Of a DNA stretch of 64,000 nt, positions 1 to 15,654 are shown in pieces. The DNA lies in contig JAPYMA010000311.1 of NCBI GenBank assembly GCA_035041965.1, positions 62,001-126,000 of the forward strand. The letters are read 5' to 3'. A program made the translations under genes and the position numbers. The notes beneath the pieces were generated by a model. That model was given only the letters and a program-made list of their open reading frames with translations, was not told the DNA's origin and ran no database searches. Position 1 is the first letter of the stretch; each line of letters opens with the position of its first letter. Origin of the DNA: Anisakis pegreffii (Eukaryota > Nematoda > Chromadorea > Rhabditida > Anisakidae).

Positions 1-12
1 ATAAATCTCCTA

Positions 13-400
<388 letters not shown>

Positions 401-3400
401 TCAACTCAGTGTAGATATCAAAATCTAGATGACAACTACAACTGATAGCGTTGAATGATCAGTTATAACAAAACCAATCACGTTTACTCAAAAGAATGCG
501 GTTAGAAGCTGAGCAATGGCACACACATACACTAATGCATAATAACATCTCTGACGTTCGAAATGACTTTTACTTGAATAATACTCATCGAATAAACACC
601 TGTTGACTAAAATTATCTTACTGAAACAACCTCATCTTTTTAACTTTTCAAAACTGAGTGCTTTATGAGCTTATTTATGTGATTGGCTCAGTGAATCGCT
701 TCTCCCTGTTCGGGCAAACGCAAAATTTTCTAAGTGGCCTGATTGATGTGAATATTGACGCATTAAAAAATCACATATGGAAGCAATACATTCTAAGCGA
801 AAATTGTTAATGACTGAAGTGCTCGAATTCCATTGCTTTCATTTTCTAGCGTGATCTCATCTATCAAGGCGCATTAGTTTCTACATATATACGCAAAATA
901 AACAATTTTATAGCGATGGATAAAGAAAATCGCATCTTTTCGTACCAAACACCCACAAGCAATGTTATATGGGTACATTCACAGTGAATCTATGAATACA
1001 AATTGTTTTCTAGTAGAGCGATGGTGAGCAGAATGGGCAATCTGAATACTTCATAAGACATCAAAAATACTGGAATTTGAATGTGATCGAATGTCTGTTT
1101 AAGAAAACTATCGTAACAAAGGCACTGACACTGATTAAAACCTTAAAAATATTCCATATTTGAATTTCCAGTCCAAAAATATGCAACAATCCAAAATGAA
1201 CTAAAATTCTAAACAAGATGAAAAGATTGTTTGCTACGAGTTATTATGATTCAGAAGAATAAGGCGAATGAAAAATAACTATTGAGCATTAAGTATTACA
1301 AACACAAATTAACAAATTGAAGTAGGATAAGAGTTGCTTTTACTCTAACTGGGATATATGTATAGATATATATATACAAATTTTACAGAAGATATGACAT
1401 AAGCCATCAAGATATATACAAACACATCCCTGATCATAAGTTGAGACTAGAACATAGAACTGGATTTGCCTGCGAAACCAATCCTCTCTTCAGCGAGCAT
1501 CTCTCCATCCAATGGAGACCTGCCTACAGCTTCTCCACACCTCAAGCCAATGCTGAAGCTAAGCGAAAGTCTGCATTGATAAATGAGTGACTGACTGACT
1601 GACTAACTTTACAGTTTAAAGCTATTCGAATTGGCTGTAAGCTAGGCGCATTCGTATACAACTGCGAGCTGGTGACTGATGGAATGAAGGTAGGGAGGTT
1701 AAATTATATCTGATATATGAATGCATTGAATCACTACTCTATCCATCCATACATCCCCACAGATTTCTTATTCACTCATCTCATCCACATCAACAACAAT
1801 ATCCCTTCCAATTCTGCGTATTCCACTCACAAATTCTATGTTAACATTTTGTTGTAAACAATACAACTGACATACGCACGTTCGTATGCTTGTAGGTGAA
1901 ATCTATTGCAGTCTATTGAAACAAGAAGAAGACAAGATGAGATGCGATAGACAAAAAGCATTTTCGTTGAATTGGGCTCAATTCTGATGATCTTGTTAAA
2001 ATAACGATGAAGCCAGATTAACAATAAACTCTTAACCGGATTGCCTACCTGCCCAACGTATCAATATTTTTCGTAAGTAAGTATATCTAGCTCACACATA
2101 AACACTCTCTCTCACGTACTCAGATAGGTCGATAGATATGACAGAAACGATTTCGATTGAGTGGATAAACGCACTCGGATGGTTGCCAGCTAAGCAGAGT
2201 ATGCACAAGACGATACACATTCAACGGATAAACTCACGATCCGGAAATCGTTTAACACTGTCTAGTCTGGCAATAGAAACATAGAAAAAACAACTGAAGA
2301 AAAATACAAAGTTGCTGATGAAAATAGAAGAGAATTTTGGAATACTGTGTGAATATGCTCTCTGTTTTTTTCAGTTCGTACAAAAATACTTTTGCTTTAT
2401 TCAGAGAAGATGAGTGAGAAAAAGAAGAAGAAGGAATTTTTGGAGGCTTTTTTATTGATGCACGAAAGTGAACGACTTCGTAGAATTGAATTGTCAGCAC
2501 GAGATCTTCATTGCAAGTGTAAGGATATAATATTTCACTGAAACGAAACGTTTCTTCCAATAAAAACAAAAGAGTTCTAAAATAAAAATTCCAAATCCAC
2601 CATAAAATTTGCTCAAATTGAAGCTGCTCAAGTAGTTGTTTGTAGGTGAAGTGCTCAGAACTGTTTTCATTTGATTACTGCCCAAGGCTCATTTCATCCG
2701 TTGGAGATTCATTGCTCTTATAAGTCCATAGCAATAAGGAATAACCACAAAGGTATAAAAAACACACATACATTGCGATAATCATCAACGACCGATTGAA
2801 CCCGTGCTCTGAAATGTCTAGAAATATAAAATGTTTTGCAGAACGTTCAGGATAAAGGCTATCATGTCAGGAACTCCATGCTATACTCACATTGACAAAA
2901 AGAAAAATCGTGTTATATCATCATCAGATGATCAAATGTTTCTTATTCACTCTAACTGTTAAAAGTACATCGTTTTCATATCGCATAATCATTGCAGTTT
3001 GGAAAACATTCGGAAAATATGAATAATGAAATGAAATGAAATAATCAAACCTACTCTAGAATAGTTGGCTTTAGTGTGAATTCCAATAATCAAATAATGT
3101 AATCTGCCTATGGAAACTAACGGTTGAGTGGAAATTTTCCATATTTCGAATTCATTGTTGAAATAATTTCAATAATCTTTTAGTGTGAATTCAAACAATC
3201 AGATGGTGAGCAGTCAGCAAGAAAATTGCAAAAAATAATACTCATCATGTTCACAGCTACACAGCTGCTTGCATTTGTTTTATTCTAGTGAAACCTGAGT
3301 GGTCATTCCAAAATTTCAATCTGATCTATTCTCCGTTTCAGTAAGCTTTTTTTGCTGACGATGAATAGTCATCGACTTTAACAAATTCATGGAGTCTTAC

Positions 3401-3861
3401 CATTACAGTAATTCTTGGCATTACTCGCAGTCCATCTCATTAAAACGTTAACGTCGAATTCCTAAGTTTACAGTGCAGAGAAGACTCGAATACGACTTTT
3501 CATTTGAATCAGTAGAGAAATTCACGTTGTGATCAGATCTGAACACCTTGAACGCATTCAAAATCATCACGAAATTACATTCACTCACATTTGTTGCCAA
3601 CAAAACAATTCATCATGTGTTTTCAGGAAGAATATATCTTTTGATAACATCAAATATGCTCAAATTTGTCATCGATAATGTAATTTCATTCATTTGGTAT
3701 TCATCAGGTACATAATGCTGAACTTTTTTTCGAATGAATTCTAATTTGTGTGTTTTGTATGATCACCACAGATCAAGGATTCTATGAATGGGCTGAACGC
3801 ACTCTGATATGATGAGCTTTTGGAAACAGTGATATTGTTTTCCTAGTTTGAACCAAACCAA
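401..3861. other. Intergenic region, no supported gene
   Basis: AT-rich spacer. It holds a short TA-rich run near 1360, a (GACT)n stretch near 1591-1606, and at 1377-1687 a less AT-rich patch with exon-like signals (see findings). No ORF here has a recognisable domain. Confidence 0.5.
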
Positions 3862-4579
3862 ATGTTGCAACAAAGTATGTTATATGATCAAATACTACAA
3901 AGAATTGTACAATTGAGAATCCCGAAATGGAATCTGGAAAGCGCACGTGAAATGTTTGCTATCATGCATTTTAAACGTGTTTACAGTTCTACAAATCATA
4001 ATCGTGTCTATTTGTCTTACACTACAATGCGGCAAGCCTTGTAAGAAATGTTGCAAAAAATTCTGTCGACGTAAAAAATCACATCATCATGATGACGTAA
4101 AACCCGCAATATTACCACCTCCTCTCCAATCACCGGCAAGTGAAAAGCCACCGAAACCTCCTGAAACACCCAAAGAGGACACGGCGCCAGGCTTGAAGCA
4201 GGAACAACCCGAACAGGTGAAACAGAACTGGACATCATTATTTTGTACATCGTTAAAACTAACGATGTATTCGCAGGATGTATTCTAGACGTCATTAGTA
4301 TTCTCATAATGAATGTAGTTAAATTCAGCCTCTTGAAGAACTGAACGCAGATCGTTTAATTCGGTGAGAATGATGAATGTCTGGTAAAGTCTAATTTCTG
4401 GTAAAAACAAAGCATTTCAGGCTGCTGAACCGCAAGCACCACCTAAAATTGAAGAAGAAACAAAACCACCCGAACAAACGCCACAAAGAGAAGATTCCAA
4501 CTTAGACGATGAATATAATGCATGTCCTGATTTAACACCTCAAGAGATACTCAGACTTACACAGTCAACGCCAATATAG
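3862..4579 (+). CDS. Small membrane-anchored Cys/Pro-rich protein, unrecognised
   Basis: A probable small gene. The solid part is two exons: one open from 3917 to a CAG at 4216 with a GTGAAA donor, and a last exon 4421..4579 after an ATTTCAG acceptor, both phase 0, ending in TAG. The product has a hydrophobic helix of about 22 residues (LLSCILNVFTVLQIIIV...), then a basic cysteine cluster (CGKPCKKCCKKFCRRKK), a HHH stretch, a Pro/Glu/Lys-rich linker and an acidic tail with LDDEYNACPDLTPQEILRL. The main frame has no ATG. A 13-nt first exon, 3862..3874 (Met-Leu-Gln-Gln), with a strong GTATGT donor fits in phase with acceptors at 3917 or 3941 and would give about 148 aa. The layout suggests a single-pass membrane protein whose cysteines could be lipidated and whose tail is cytoplasmic (inference). 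No known family is recognised. Confidence 0.5.
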
Positions 4580-6007
4580 GTTCCTAATTAGTGACTATTA
4601 AATTCGATCGTATTTTTTGCTTTTGCACATTCTGAATTTGGTTTCCATGAACCATAATGGATGCAATTATCTGAACTGCTCAATCAAACTATAACTGTGT
4701 CGAATCACTTGATTCAGTAGATGTGATGAAAACCTCATGAGACTTTTGAATTGTTTTGTCGAAAGCTTTCATGAGACTAATCATGACTTCAGTTCTCTTC
4801 TTGTAATTAAGTTATGAAAAGTTATATTTAATTGATCACTTCAGGTTCGATCAGGCTATATTCAACCAATGCTATAAGATATCATCAGAATAAGCTTTGT
4901 TCAATCAAAAAAGACAATAAATGTCGTTTTCAATTCATATTCATTGTCAGTTGTTCTTTGATAGGCAACTGTTAATTGATGGATTTTTGTGAATTCGATA
5001 GCGATTAATCTTTTCATCTTTTCGAATTACAATTCATTTTTTGTTTGTTCATCGAAAATTGCTCGAAAATAAATCGATGTTGTTGCGATTTTCATGAGCT
5101 TCAATTTTTATTCTCCTTCTGAATACGAGTACTGAACAGAACGTGTTCCATTTTTGTTGAGTAAAGCCACTGAAAAAAATAGCTTTACTGCCGAAATGAC
5201 AGTTCACAGCGAATGTTCGAAGGGTTTTTGATTGCTCGAAGAAAATTGCGATCGTCTCTGTGAACTGAGTGAGATAACCTTGTTGTTGTTGTTGTTTTTG
5301 TGCAGGTGGTGTTATTGTCTCAGCATTTAACTTCTCTTTTGAGACTAAGGATTAGTTGGAGATTTTAGCAAGTGATACATGTTGGTATATCGGCTCAACG
5401 GAATGCTGCAGCAAAACTTTATTTTTGTTCAGCCTACGCGATCGAAACGCTGAATGATTCGTAGAAATCAACTGGTGATGTGCTAGAGTCAATTAACGCT
5501 AACGATCTCTCGAACAGAATAAAACCATTGGGCTCATCCCATTCCTCAGGTCATTCAATCGCTCACAGTGTTGTTGCTCAGTGCTCGTTACTTCACATCC
5601 AATCGTCAGTTGGTGTTGTTGTTGTTATTGTTACTGCTACTAGCATTCAATGAGTTCGTTCATATTCACTTCAACTTCCGGTCTTATAGCGCCTCACTCA
5701 GCGCATTACTTACTTACGGCACTATCATGGCTAATAACGTCACTGCTATCAGTTCATTGTCGTCAACAGATCACTAACACTAATATATCAGAATATTATT
5801 ATCATTGTTATGATTACTCTCATTATTGTGAAGTTACGAACAAATCCATTGTTATATGCGTTGTTTTCGTCTAAAAATTTGGATGTTAATTCATTTTGAT
5901 GACGTGCGAATTCATTCTCTCACGAATAGCTCGAAAAGTTTTCTCAAACTAGAAAGTTTCCCTAAATATCCGAGAAGCATTATTCCATGGGAACCGTTGC
6001 AAATTTC
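4580..6007. other. Intergenic region upstream of actin 1
   Basis: No supported gene. It contains a (GTT)n-like run at 5281-5299, another near 5613-5640, and AATAAA at about 4917 that could end the small gene at 3862..4579. The short ORFs near 5570-5870 have no recognisable features. Confidence 0.45.
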
Positions 6008-8010
<2,003 letters not shown>

Positions 8011-11000
8011 GCAACTGCTCTCATCGCCATATCCATATGGTCGATATAAACCCCATTATGAAGAAGTGAGAAGTGTGTATTATCTATGCGATATCCAATC
8101 AAAATCCGCCGACTACGAGCCGACATACACACTTCATTCGCTCAATATCTCACTTCTCTAAAACAATCTTGCTTAATGAATTCTTTTCGTTATTGAAAGT
8201 TGACGAAGACTGCCCCATTGTTATATTCATTCAGTATGAATATAAACATGAATAAAATTTTCTGAAGCTCAATTGAACTTGTTGCATACACCATTGTCAT
8301 CGTTCTCATTTCATATCAAATATCAATCCTACGATTTCATTTTGCTACAAAACAATGATATCACATTTATTGAGGACGAGTGCAGTTCCATAAAACCCAT
8401 AAAGCATACTTCAGTCCCATGAAGCCGTACCATCAACATCACTGAACTACTGATTGGGTAATGTCGAGATTGGCGCAATATGTAATGATCTATGCATGCA
8501 AATAATGCCCACTGATGAATGCTCAATCTTTTCGTATAACTTCAGAGCTGTTTTGCTTGCTCTCATTCTCTAACCATGTCAAGTGAACAATGCCATCAGT
8601 AAGGATGTGCAGAGCATAAGGGAACCTGAGGAAGCAAGTCTTAAGAATATGAACTTTTTCATTTGTACCACAAGAAATAAATTGGAAATTGTAGGACCAA
8701 CTGCATAATTTGTTGCCGATAAACAAAACGCATAACCGATGCACACAATTGCTCCAGATGAGATCGATTCCAATGATTTGGATGCGCAAATGTGGGCATC
8801 ATTGAAAACCACTGTCATTACAAATACAATATCGATGTAGAATTACCATCAACAATGTAAAAGTATCGTTATACATAAAGCATAATCAACATTATTAGCA
8901 GTATCAATCCGATATCACTAAAAGATAACGCAAAAACAGTTACTGATGCAATATAAGACTAATTTGGTAAATTTGCTCGACTAACTCAACAACATAGAAC
9001 ACGCAAACTTTTTTCAAGCATTAGAGAAAACACACCAATGAATTGCCTTCAAAAATACTTCTTACATATGATTAATGAATCTTCTATTATCATCAAAGAT
9101 GCGATGAGTACTTATAAGACTTTGCTTATGCCTGCATCAAGAAGTGGCTTGGTAATTTCAAATCGGTGAGCAACTCCCAACTGAGTCCATCCACAACAAT
9201 AACTCAGCACCGTTCTTGGTTAAGTATTTGATCACTTTGAAAAGAAATATTCACATCGGATCTGCCAAAAACACAGCAGTGACTTTGTGCAAGAACAGCT
9301 AGTATGAACGTAGCCACGGGACAGTCACACACCGCTAACATTACATCAGCATCGCTATATAGTTCCACAAGATCCGATTCAGTGCTTTCATGAATCCCTT
9401 CCACTTGCCTCATATAACCGACAAGTTGACAATTCAACTTGGCCACGATTAAAACCAAAATTGTACGAGAAGGGAGGATATTTGTTTACAATTAGAGAAA
9501 ATTGATGTTTTTTAACTGAACGAATCGATTACAGTTGTATAAATTGAACCAATAAGGCATACTTACTCGAATAAATGCATCATTTTGCATTCATAACAAC
9601 ATCCAATGTGTTTCATGTGAATCAATTGCTAGCATTATTCGGGCAAATATCATATTTTAAAAGGCAACAAAAGTTTCACAAATCCTACAGTGCCAGTGAT
9701 ACAACTAGGTGAAACGTTGGCCTAGGTGTATTTTAGATTTGATATCATTCAAGCTTTTCAACTGCACCATTTTAATTCAACTATTAAGCATCTCTACGCT
9801 GTTCACTCTTCTCCCATAGCTGCATTCCAACAACCAAATCAATAATATCATTTCAACGCTATGAAAACTCCCCACTCGTATCAATCTCGTTGAAAGCAAC
9901 AGAAATTGTTGCGTTTGATTTCGTTTAAAGAATATCGCTATCACGATAATACTCATTTGAGAATGCTGAAACAAATCTTATAATTGCCGAAAATGTTCAT
10001 AGCCCACCCGAAACAACATAATAATGTCCAAATATTTGAATACGAGTGGGAGGACTACCACCATTAAAAGGTTTACTATAATTGTTCATGTTTGCCTCTG
10101 CAACTTCAAAAACTGCATGAACCAGTTCAGGTGGGACTGAAACGAGATGTGTGATCTCGTAATGAAATATCCCTCTCCATCCACTCCTTACTTCGCAAAT
10201 ACTGGAACCAAAGTGAAGTCTTGATGAAGCTTAATGAATGCTTTCCGTAAAAGATATCGCTGACTGAAACGTGCAAATGAGCTGTGCCTATGTGCACAAT
10301 TACATCCAATCACATTGAACATTCCGCTATAATTTTCGATAAAAAAGAAATAACTCCTGAAATCATATTAGAGCAAAATCACAGAAAAATGCGATCCAAA
10401 TCTCTTAAGTTTCGCACTCCACCAAAAAAAATGGCTCAAATTCTCACTAATCTATTTCCGAACGTACTACACATCGACTAAACTTCTGAATTTCTCTTAT
10501 TTTAGCTGAAACTGGCAGACCTTCCCACCACCACTCACATGTTGAATGAGTCGAATTAAAAACACCATTGATCTTATCAGCACTACTGATCAGAACATTA
10601 TCATTATTCAGTTAGCCAGATAAGATGATTGATTTATCCCACATCTTTTATCCCCCGAAAACATGATAACGGATACTGATAACGAATGCAAAGGCTAAAT
10701 GATCACTAGGAACATTAGAAATTGATCTGCATTTGCTGAGTCATTTTTCGAATCGTTCACATCATAACAACATCATTCCCGAATATTAAGAACTTCAGTG
10801 TTACTGCACACTTTAGTTACTGCATCACATCTGTTAACATATCAACAACATTCACATGAAATTTGCTTGGAATGGCCCACTCGTTAACAACTCTAATTTG
10901 ATCACTTCAATAATTTTATAAATTCATTAACTCTAATGATTCGTCAATGTCTATCCATATTCGGCTTCGAATGTCACTAATGTATATTAACCCCAAGAGC

Positions 11001-11499
11001 CACCACTATAAAAACCCGAAGCGTCAATTAAATGCCATTCATATTATTCAACAGTACATCGATGATTAGATGAGATCGGAAAGAGCGATTACAATTTGAG
11101 TTCAGATCATAATGGTTGTCAACAAATCGATGAAAGTGATCATTACATTTCAAAAGTAATAATGAATGATAACATTTGAGCATTTACAACTGTAATACTG
11201 ATACTGAGACTGTAATCAATAGTTCAAATGGTTTCATAATCAGAGTTGCACATATTAACAAGAACTGTGTACAATACTGATGATACGATGACAAATGGTA
11301 GTAAATTGATTCAATACAATAGAAATATTGATATTTTGACATTACAATTCTGTTATTCAGTAGTATATATCAATAATATCGTATCACAAAAACAATATTG
11401 AGCTAACAGCAGAATGAAGCTAATACAGAGTAAGTCTGGTACTTGTTTCTACTAAAATTTACAATTGATTGAAATAAATATTCTGATATTTTTCAATTT
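8011..11499. other. Intergenic region downstream of actin 1
   Basis: No gene is supported. It has the actin 1 3' UTR to about 8275, then AT-rich spacer with short ORFs on both strands (8523-8818, 9204-9458 and 9777-10481) that lack domains or consistent splice structure. CTATAAAAAC at 11005 resembles a TATA box but has no gene near it. Confidence 0.4.
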
Positions 11500-11650
11500 G
11501 TTGATTTTTTTGATTTTTTGATTTTTTTTTTGATTTTTTTTATTATTTTGATTTTTTTCATATTTTTGTTTTTTTCATTTTTATTATTTTTTCATTTTGA
11601 TATTTTCATTTATTTTATTATTATTATTTATATTTTTTGTTATTATTACT
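11500..11650. repeat. T-rich low-complexity tract
   Basis: About 150 bp made of GATTTTTT-like and (TTA)n-like units on the plus strand. It is simple-sequence DNA with no coding potential. Confidence 0.8.
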
Positions 11651-11958
11651 CTCTGGAAGAGTATCGTTGGGCCGATGATTGATAGCTGCTGATAGCTGTT
11701 GGTTGACGCATTTAGCTGTTGTTGCTGACACCATGTTGGATGGCTCTATTCCATTTTATTCCGTGAAATTAACAAAATTTGAATCGTTTCATCGAAAAGA
11801 ATCCAGAATCTCGGATCTACTACCCAACCACTCTGCTCTCAAAATTCTTAAACCCCAAATAGAATCGACACTAGATCCTGTCCCAAACGGTCGTTGAGCT
11901 GAGCTGATCATTTATTTATTAACATTATTGTAATTACAATAAGAAGAACGCACCCTTT

Positions 11959-12230
11959 GAGAAGCTGGCATGTCGCCCTATGACTTCCCTTCGAATGAGT
12001 GCGGATGGAAATGCCCAAAATTTCATCAAGCAGAATTTCATGTGGGCTGAATACGCTTAATGCGTTAAGAATTGCTTCATTGAAGCAATGAGATTGAAAT
12101 AACATTGAGTTGAAACCCAGTTGAGGAGCTGGCATGTCGCCCTATGACTCCTCTTCTATACTGGGAGTGGATATGGCCAAAAATCATCAGGCAGGAGTTT
12201 GTTAAGGCCATTTGATCAGAACTCAGCCCA
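11959..12230. repeat. Tandem repeat, two copies, 164-bp period
   Basis: The 33-bp motif centred on GCTGGCATGTCGCCCTATGAC occurs at 11959 and again at 12123. The following sequence is related between copies (GGATGGAAATGCCCAAAA versus GGATATGGCCAAAAA). The second copy is truncated or diverges after about 12230. Confidence 0.65.
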
Positions 12231-14051
12231 AAGACCTTCTATTTGACTACTTAACTACAACTTTCTGACTCAAATCAGCCCAGGATTCCCTCACCCGCAT
12301 ACATCTACCTTCTCTTGACGTAACTCAATCTTCTGATAGTTAATTCAAACTTCACGGAATAGAGCCTTCAACTGTGAAGTCGGCAATTTCTGCCGAGTCA
12401 GCAGTATGCAGCATAATAATGCAGCCTTTATGGTGATAAACTTAGCTGCTGCTGAAGGTCTTCCATAATAATTACAATGCGATTGAATATTGCAAAAATC
12501 ATAATGCAATACAATGGGATACAATACAACAACAATTTCAAAATCATGTCATCAACAATATGCATTCAACAAACACAACAATTATCATATGTTATTACAT
12601 GAAACATAACCTAACATTATCAGTACAATAAGATCATTACATTCAAAGTGTCTGAAGGAACAGTTACATCAAGCAATATTCACAATAACATTCTCGTCAT
12701 ACAATCATTGGCATCAATCGCTGTACAAATCCTCAAATAACACCTAACTGCTCACCCTCTCAGCTTGAAGCAACGGTTTAGAATCAAATTTTATCTCTCA
12801 AAACAACGAATCCATCCAAATAGACAAGCTGCGTTTTCGTTATTTTAAAACTCCCCTCATGACATTCATGAACAGAGATTTGAGCTTCATCAAAAACCTA
12901 TCAAACAATGGTCATCACTTCAAAATGCTTCATCAAAAATTTTGGATAACGAAATTCGTTCATTCATTTAAGCTATACAACATAGGGTGGCCTTCTTTTT
13001 CACTCGAACAAATCAGATATATAATACAATTGCTGCGCAATGATAAAATTTACATAATAATTCAGTCCATCATTGGAGAGCAATTTTCCACGGTACAATA
13101 ATATCACGGTAATAAATACCTCATCAGGATGATCAAATTCCGATAGAAATAACAAAAATAACATCATTTAGATAAAAAGATAGAAATAACAAACAGTCAA
13201 TAACAATCTTTGAATATCATCATAAGTATCTTATCATAACTGACAATTACATGGAAATAATCGCCATCTCACAATTAACACAATAAAAAACAATAAATAA
13301 AGCGATTTTGAACATTCTCAATGAATGGCACTTAATTGCGCTCCTATTACCCTTAACTCATTGATCTGAAGTCCCCCTTATTATTCTCAAGTTCATCATC
13401 TCATTCAACATGCTCTTGCTTACAGTAACTGTTGTGTGCAGTAACATCTTATATTGATAAAAGTTTTTTTTAACGATTCGCTCGCATCATATCGCTAATT
13501 AATTGATCTTTTCTTAATTTGTCACTCAATCTTATCTTTTAATTTACAATCAGTTATATTATCCTTATCTTCAAGAGTTTTCAGATATTTCTCTCTTAAC
13601 AAGTAGAATTCATCCAAAAAATAACTCAGCAAAGAATGCTTGTCTCGTGATCAACGTTCCCAGTCACCACTTAATCTCTACGGACAAAAACAGTATCCAT
13701 CACGTTCCACTAATGGGACGGCAACAGAAAATTCGACATTCGATTACAACAAATTTTCCAGAATCTAATCGAATCTACTCCATTAAAGGTGATTTCATCT
13801 AATCAAATTCAAAATTTTCCATTAAGTCTTTCAACCGACTTTACTATTCAAACGACTCATTCAACATATTTGCCTCGATGGTAAGCATAATGGTTGTCTC
13901 AAAATTCTCCTACTGGAATCTAGTTCCATTCAACAGGAATTGATCTTATCAACTAATTACTCGCTACACCCAGATAAATAATTAGCACTGACCTCAGTCT
14001 GCAGACCCCTATGACGTTTTCATCAACAAGTATCTCTAATGATCGCTGAAG
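12231..14051. other. Intergenic region, nothing recognised
   Basis: AT-rich spacer with scattered short ORFs, the longest being 80 codons at 12859. I see no domain, RNA gene or clear repeat here. Confidence 0.4.
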
Positions 14052-14762
14052 TTAATTCATTAAACTGGCCTGCGTTGACATATATTCTTTCGACGGATTG
14101 CTTTCCATGGATCTCGGACCGATACCATATGCCACTGCTTGATGTTGTTGTAGTTCGTTTATCCAGTTAATACCAATATCAGCACTTGTTTGAATACCGT
14201 TCGAAACCGATGACGATTATCCACATTCGACGCACAGGACCATCATCTTCCACGAAGCACACCACTTGTCATTTCCTTCTGCCTTCTGAGAATACCACTC
14301 GTGATCTCCAGTTGTCATTGAATCGTAGAATTTTCTCCTCGTTTTTCCTCCACGATTTCCACGTTTTCTTTGAGCAGCATTGCGATCTGAAATAGAGGAA
14401 CATTACTAATTTATTGTTAATTGACTGATTACATTGCAATCTAGTCTCATTTAACACATCATACTTTCATCTTATCTACTGAAAAGAATATTATGTGTTC
14501 TGGCTAATATTCTTGATCTCATCCAAAACTACCAGATATCTCCTAGAAATTGATGCACCAGAAGAACAACAAGCAAAAACCGACAAGAAACATATCAGAA
14601 TCGTACCTGGGACTGGTCCATGCTGCTACCAAATTCATCAGCATCAAGTGTCCTTTCACGACGTTTCGGAACACTCAATGAACTGTGATCCGGTAAACGC
14701 TTCTTCATTCGTTTACACATTTCGATAAATAATTTTCTGCTTTGTGACATCGGCAGATAATA
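14052..14762 (-). CDS. Candidate minus-strand gene fragment, unrecognised
   Basis: Open segments on the minus strand fit a 3' gene end. One exon, starting at about 14762 or an acceptor a little downstream, runs to CAG at 14607 with a GTACGA donor. It reads through MCKRMKKRLPDHSS and DADEFGSSMDQSQ. A possible 10-nt micro-exon at 14533..14542 restores phase. Then come exon 14386..14266 (TTTCAG acceptor; RNAAQRKRGNRGGKTRRKF...) and a last exon 14184..14052 (ADIGINWINELQQHQAVAY..., TAA stop). The product is hydrophilic and basic, like a cytoplasmic tail or a disordered region. No family is recognised and no start is seen. The plus strand is also rather stop-poor here, so the strand choice is an inference. 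It may be a relic. Confidence 0.33.
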
Positions 14763-14934
14763 CTTGCAATCATGGAAAGGATTGCAAGTATTTCAAATGT
14801 CCGAAAATCTTCAATTTCTCACCAGTCACCTATCGTAAATTAATATAAGCAATTTCCAATGATTTCAGAAATCTGAATGAATACAGCAGCTTCATCGAAT
14901 CGTACATGATTGATGAGGGCAATGTGATCTCAGG

Positions 14935-15017
14935 AAAGTCGAAGAGCTCAGCTAGTCATCGAATACTTCAGATATGTTATCTGAAGTATTCGATGACTAG
15001 CTGAGCTCTTCGACTTT
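14935..15017. repeat. Perfect 40-bp inverted repeat with 3-nt loop
   Basis: Left arm 14935..14974 and right arm 14978..15017 are exact reverse complements around the loop TGT. RNA from either strand would form a 40-bp uninterrupted hairpin. Arms this perfect are young, structurally maintained, or produced by a fold-back during sequencing or assembly. Confidence 0.9.
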
Positions 15018-15654
15018 GTTGTTCCAGTAGTAATAGCAGATTCTTGACGATGTACCATGATTGAAATTTACAAAATGACTCTGTTAAAAATTATTGTTCA
15101 AGCTCAGTAATAATTCCGAACTGAGCCATATTATAAATTCAGCAAGGTCGATCAGAATAAAGCATGTATTTACGTCGAAACACTAGCTGCACCAAATCGC
15201 TCACACCAACACGAAGTCGAATTTAGACGAACTAGTCGAACCGAAATACACATCACAATGAATTCGAATTGAATGAATGAAAGTAACCAGCAACCAATAG
15301 AATTGCGCTTGATCTGTGCCGTGGTCATATATAATCAAACAGCATTCCTAATAGATTGATAATTGCGTTACGTAATGATCAATATCGAATTTCTCATTTG
15401 ATCTGCACTGTATGATCCTTTCAATATTATCAGCAAAATCTAATAGGCAATTAAGCCTAGGAGTACTCTATTCTAATTTGCATTCTACTCAGCTAAAGGA
15501 AATCCTTGTACATCCATGCTCAATGGAAATGAAGAATTCAGGAGTAACACAGCTTACCAGCAAGGTTCTGTGACAGTGCAGGAACTCGAGGTTTCGGCCA
15601 ATGATGAGCTCAAGTCTCTGTAGACAATATCTCAGTACTCCAGTGACCGACAGC

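Noticed and set aside
8579..9458. Hydrophobic minus-strand ORFs resembling transporter exons
   Set aside because: No splice join keeps the frame and no motif is recognised; hydrophobic ORFs are common in AT-rich DNA.
9930..10309. Minus-strand exon chain with in-phase GTAAGG and TTTCAG signals
   Set aside because: Three short segments join in frame, but the length is small, there is no start codon, the plus strand is open here too, and no family is recognised. It is not distinguishable from chance.
14495..14978. Plus-strand reading of the 14.5-15.0 kb region as a gene (CCCH-like CNHGKDCKYFKC string)
   Set aside because: It is attractive, but frames cannot be joined with the available splice sites, and the minus-strand chain at 14052..14762 is more consistent.
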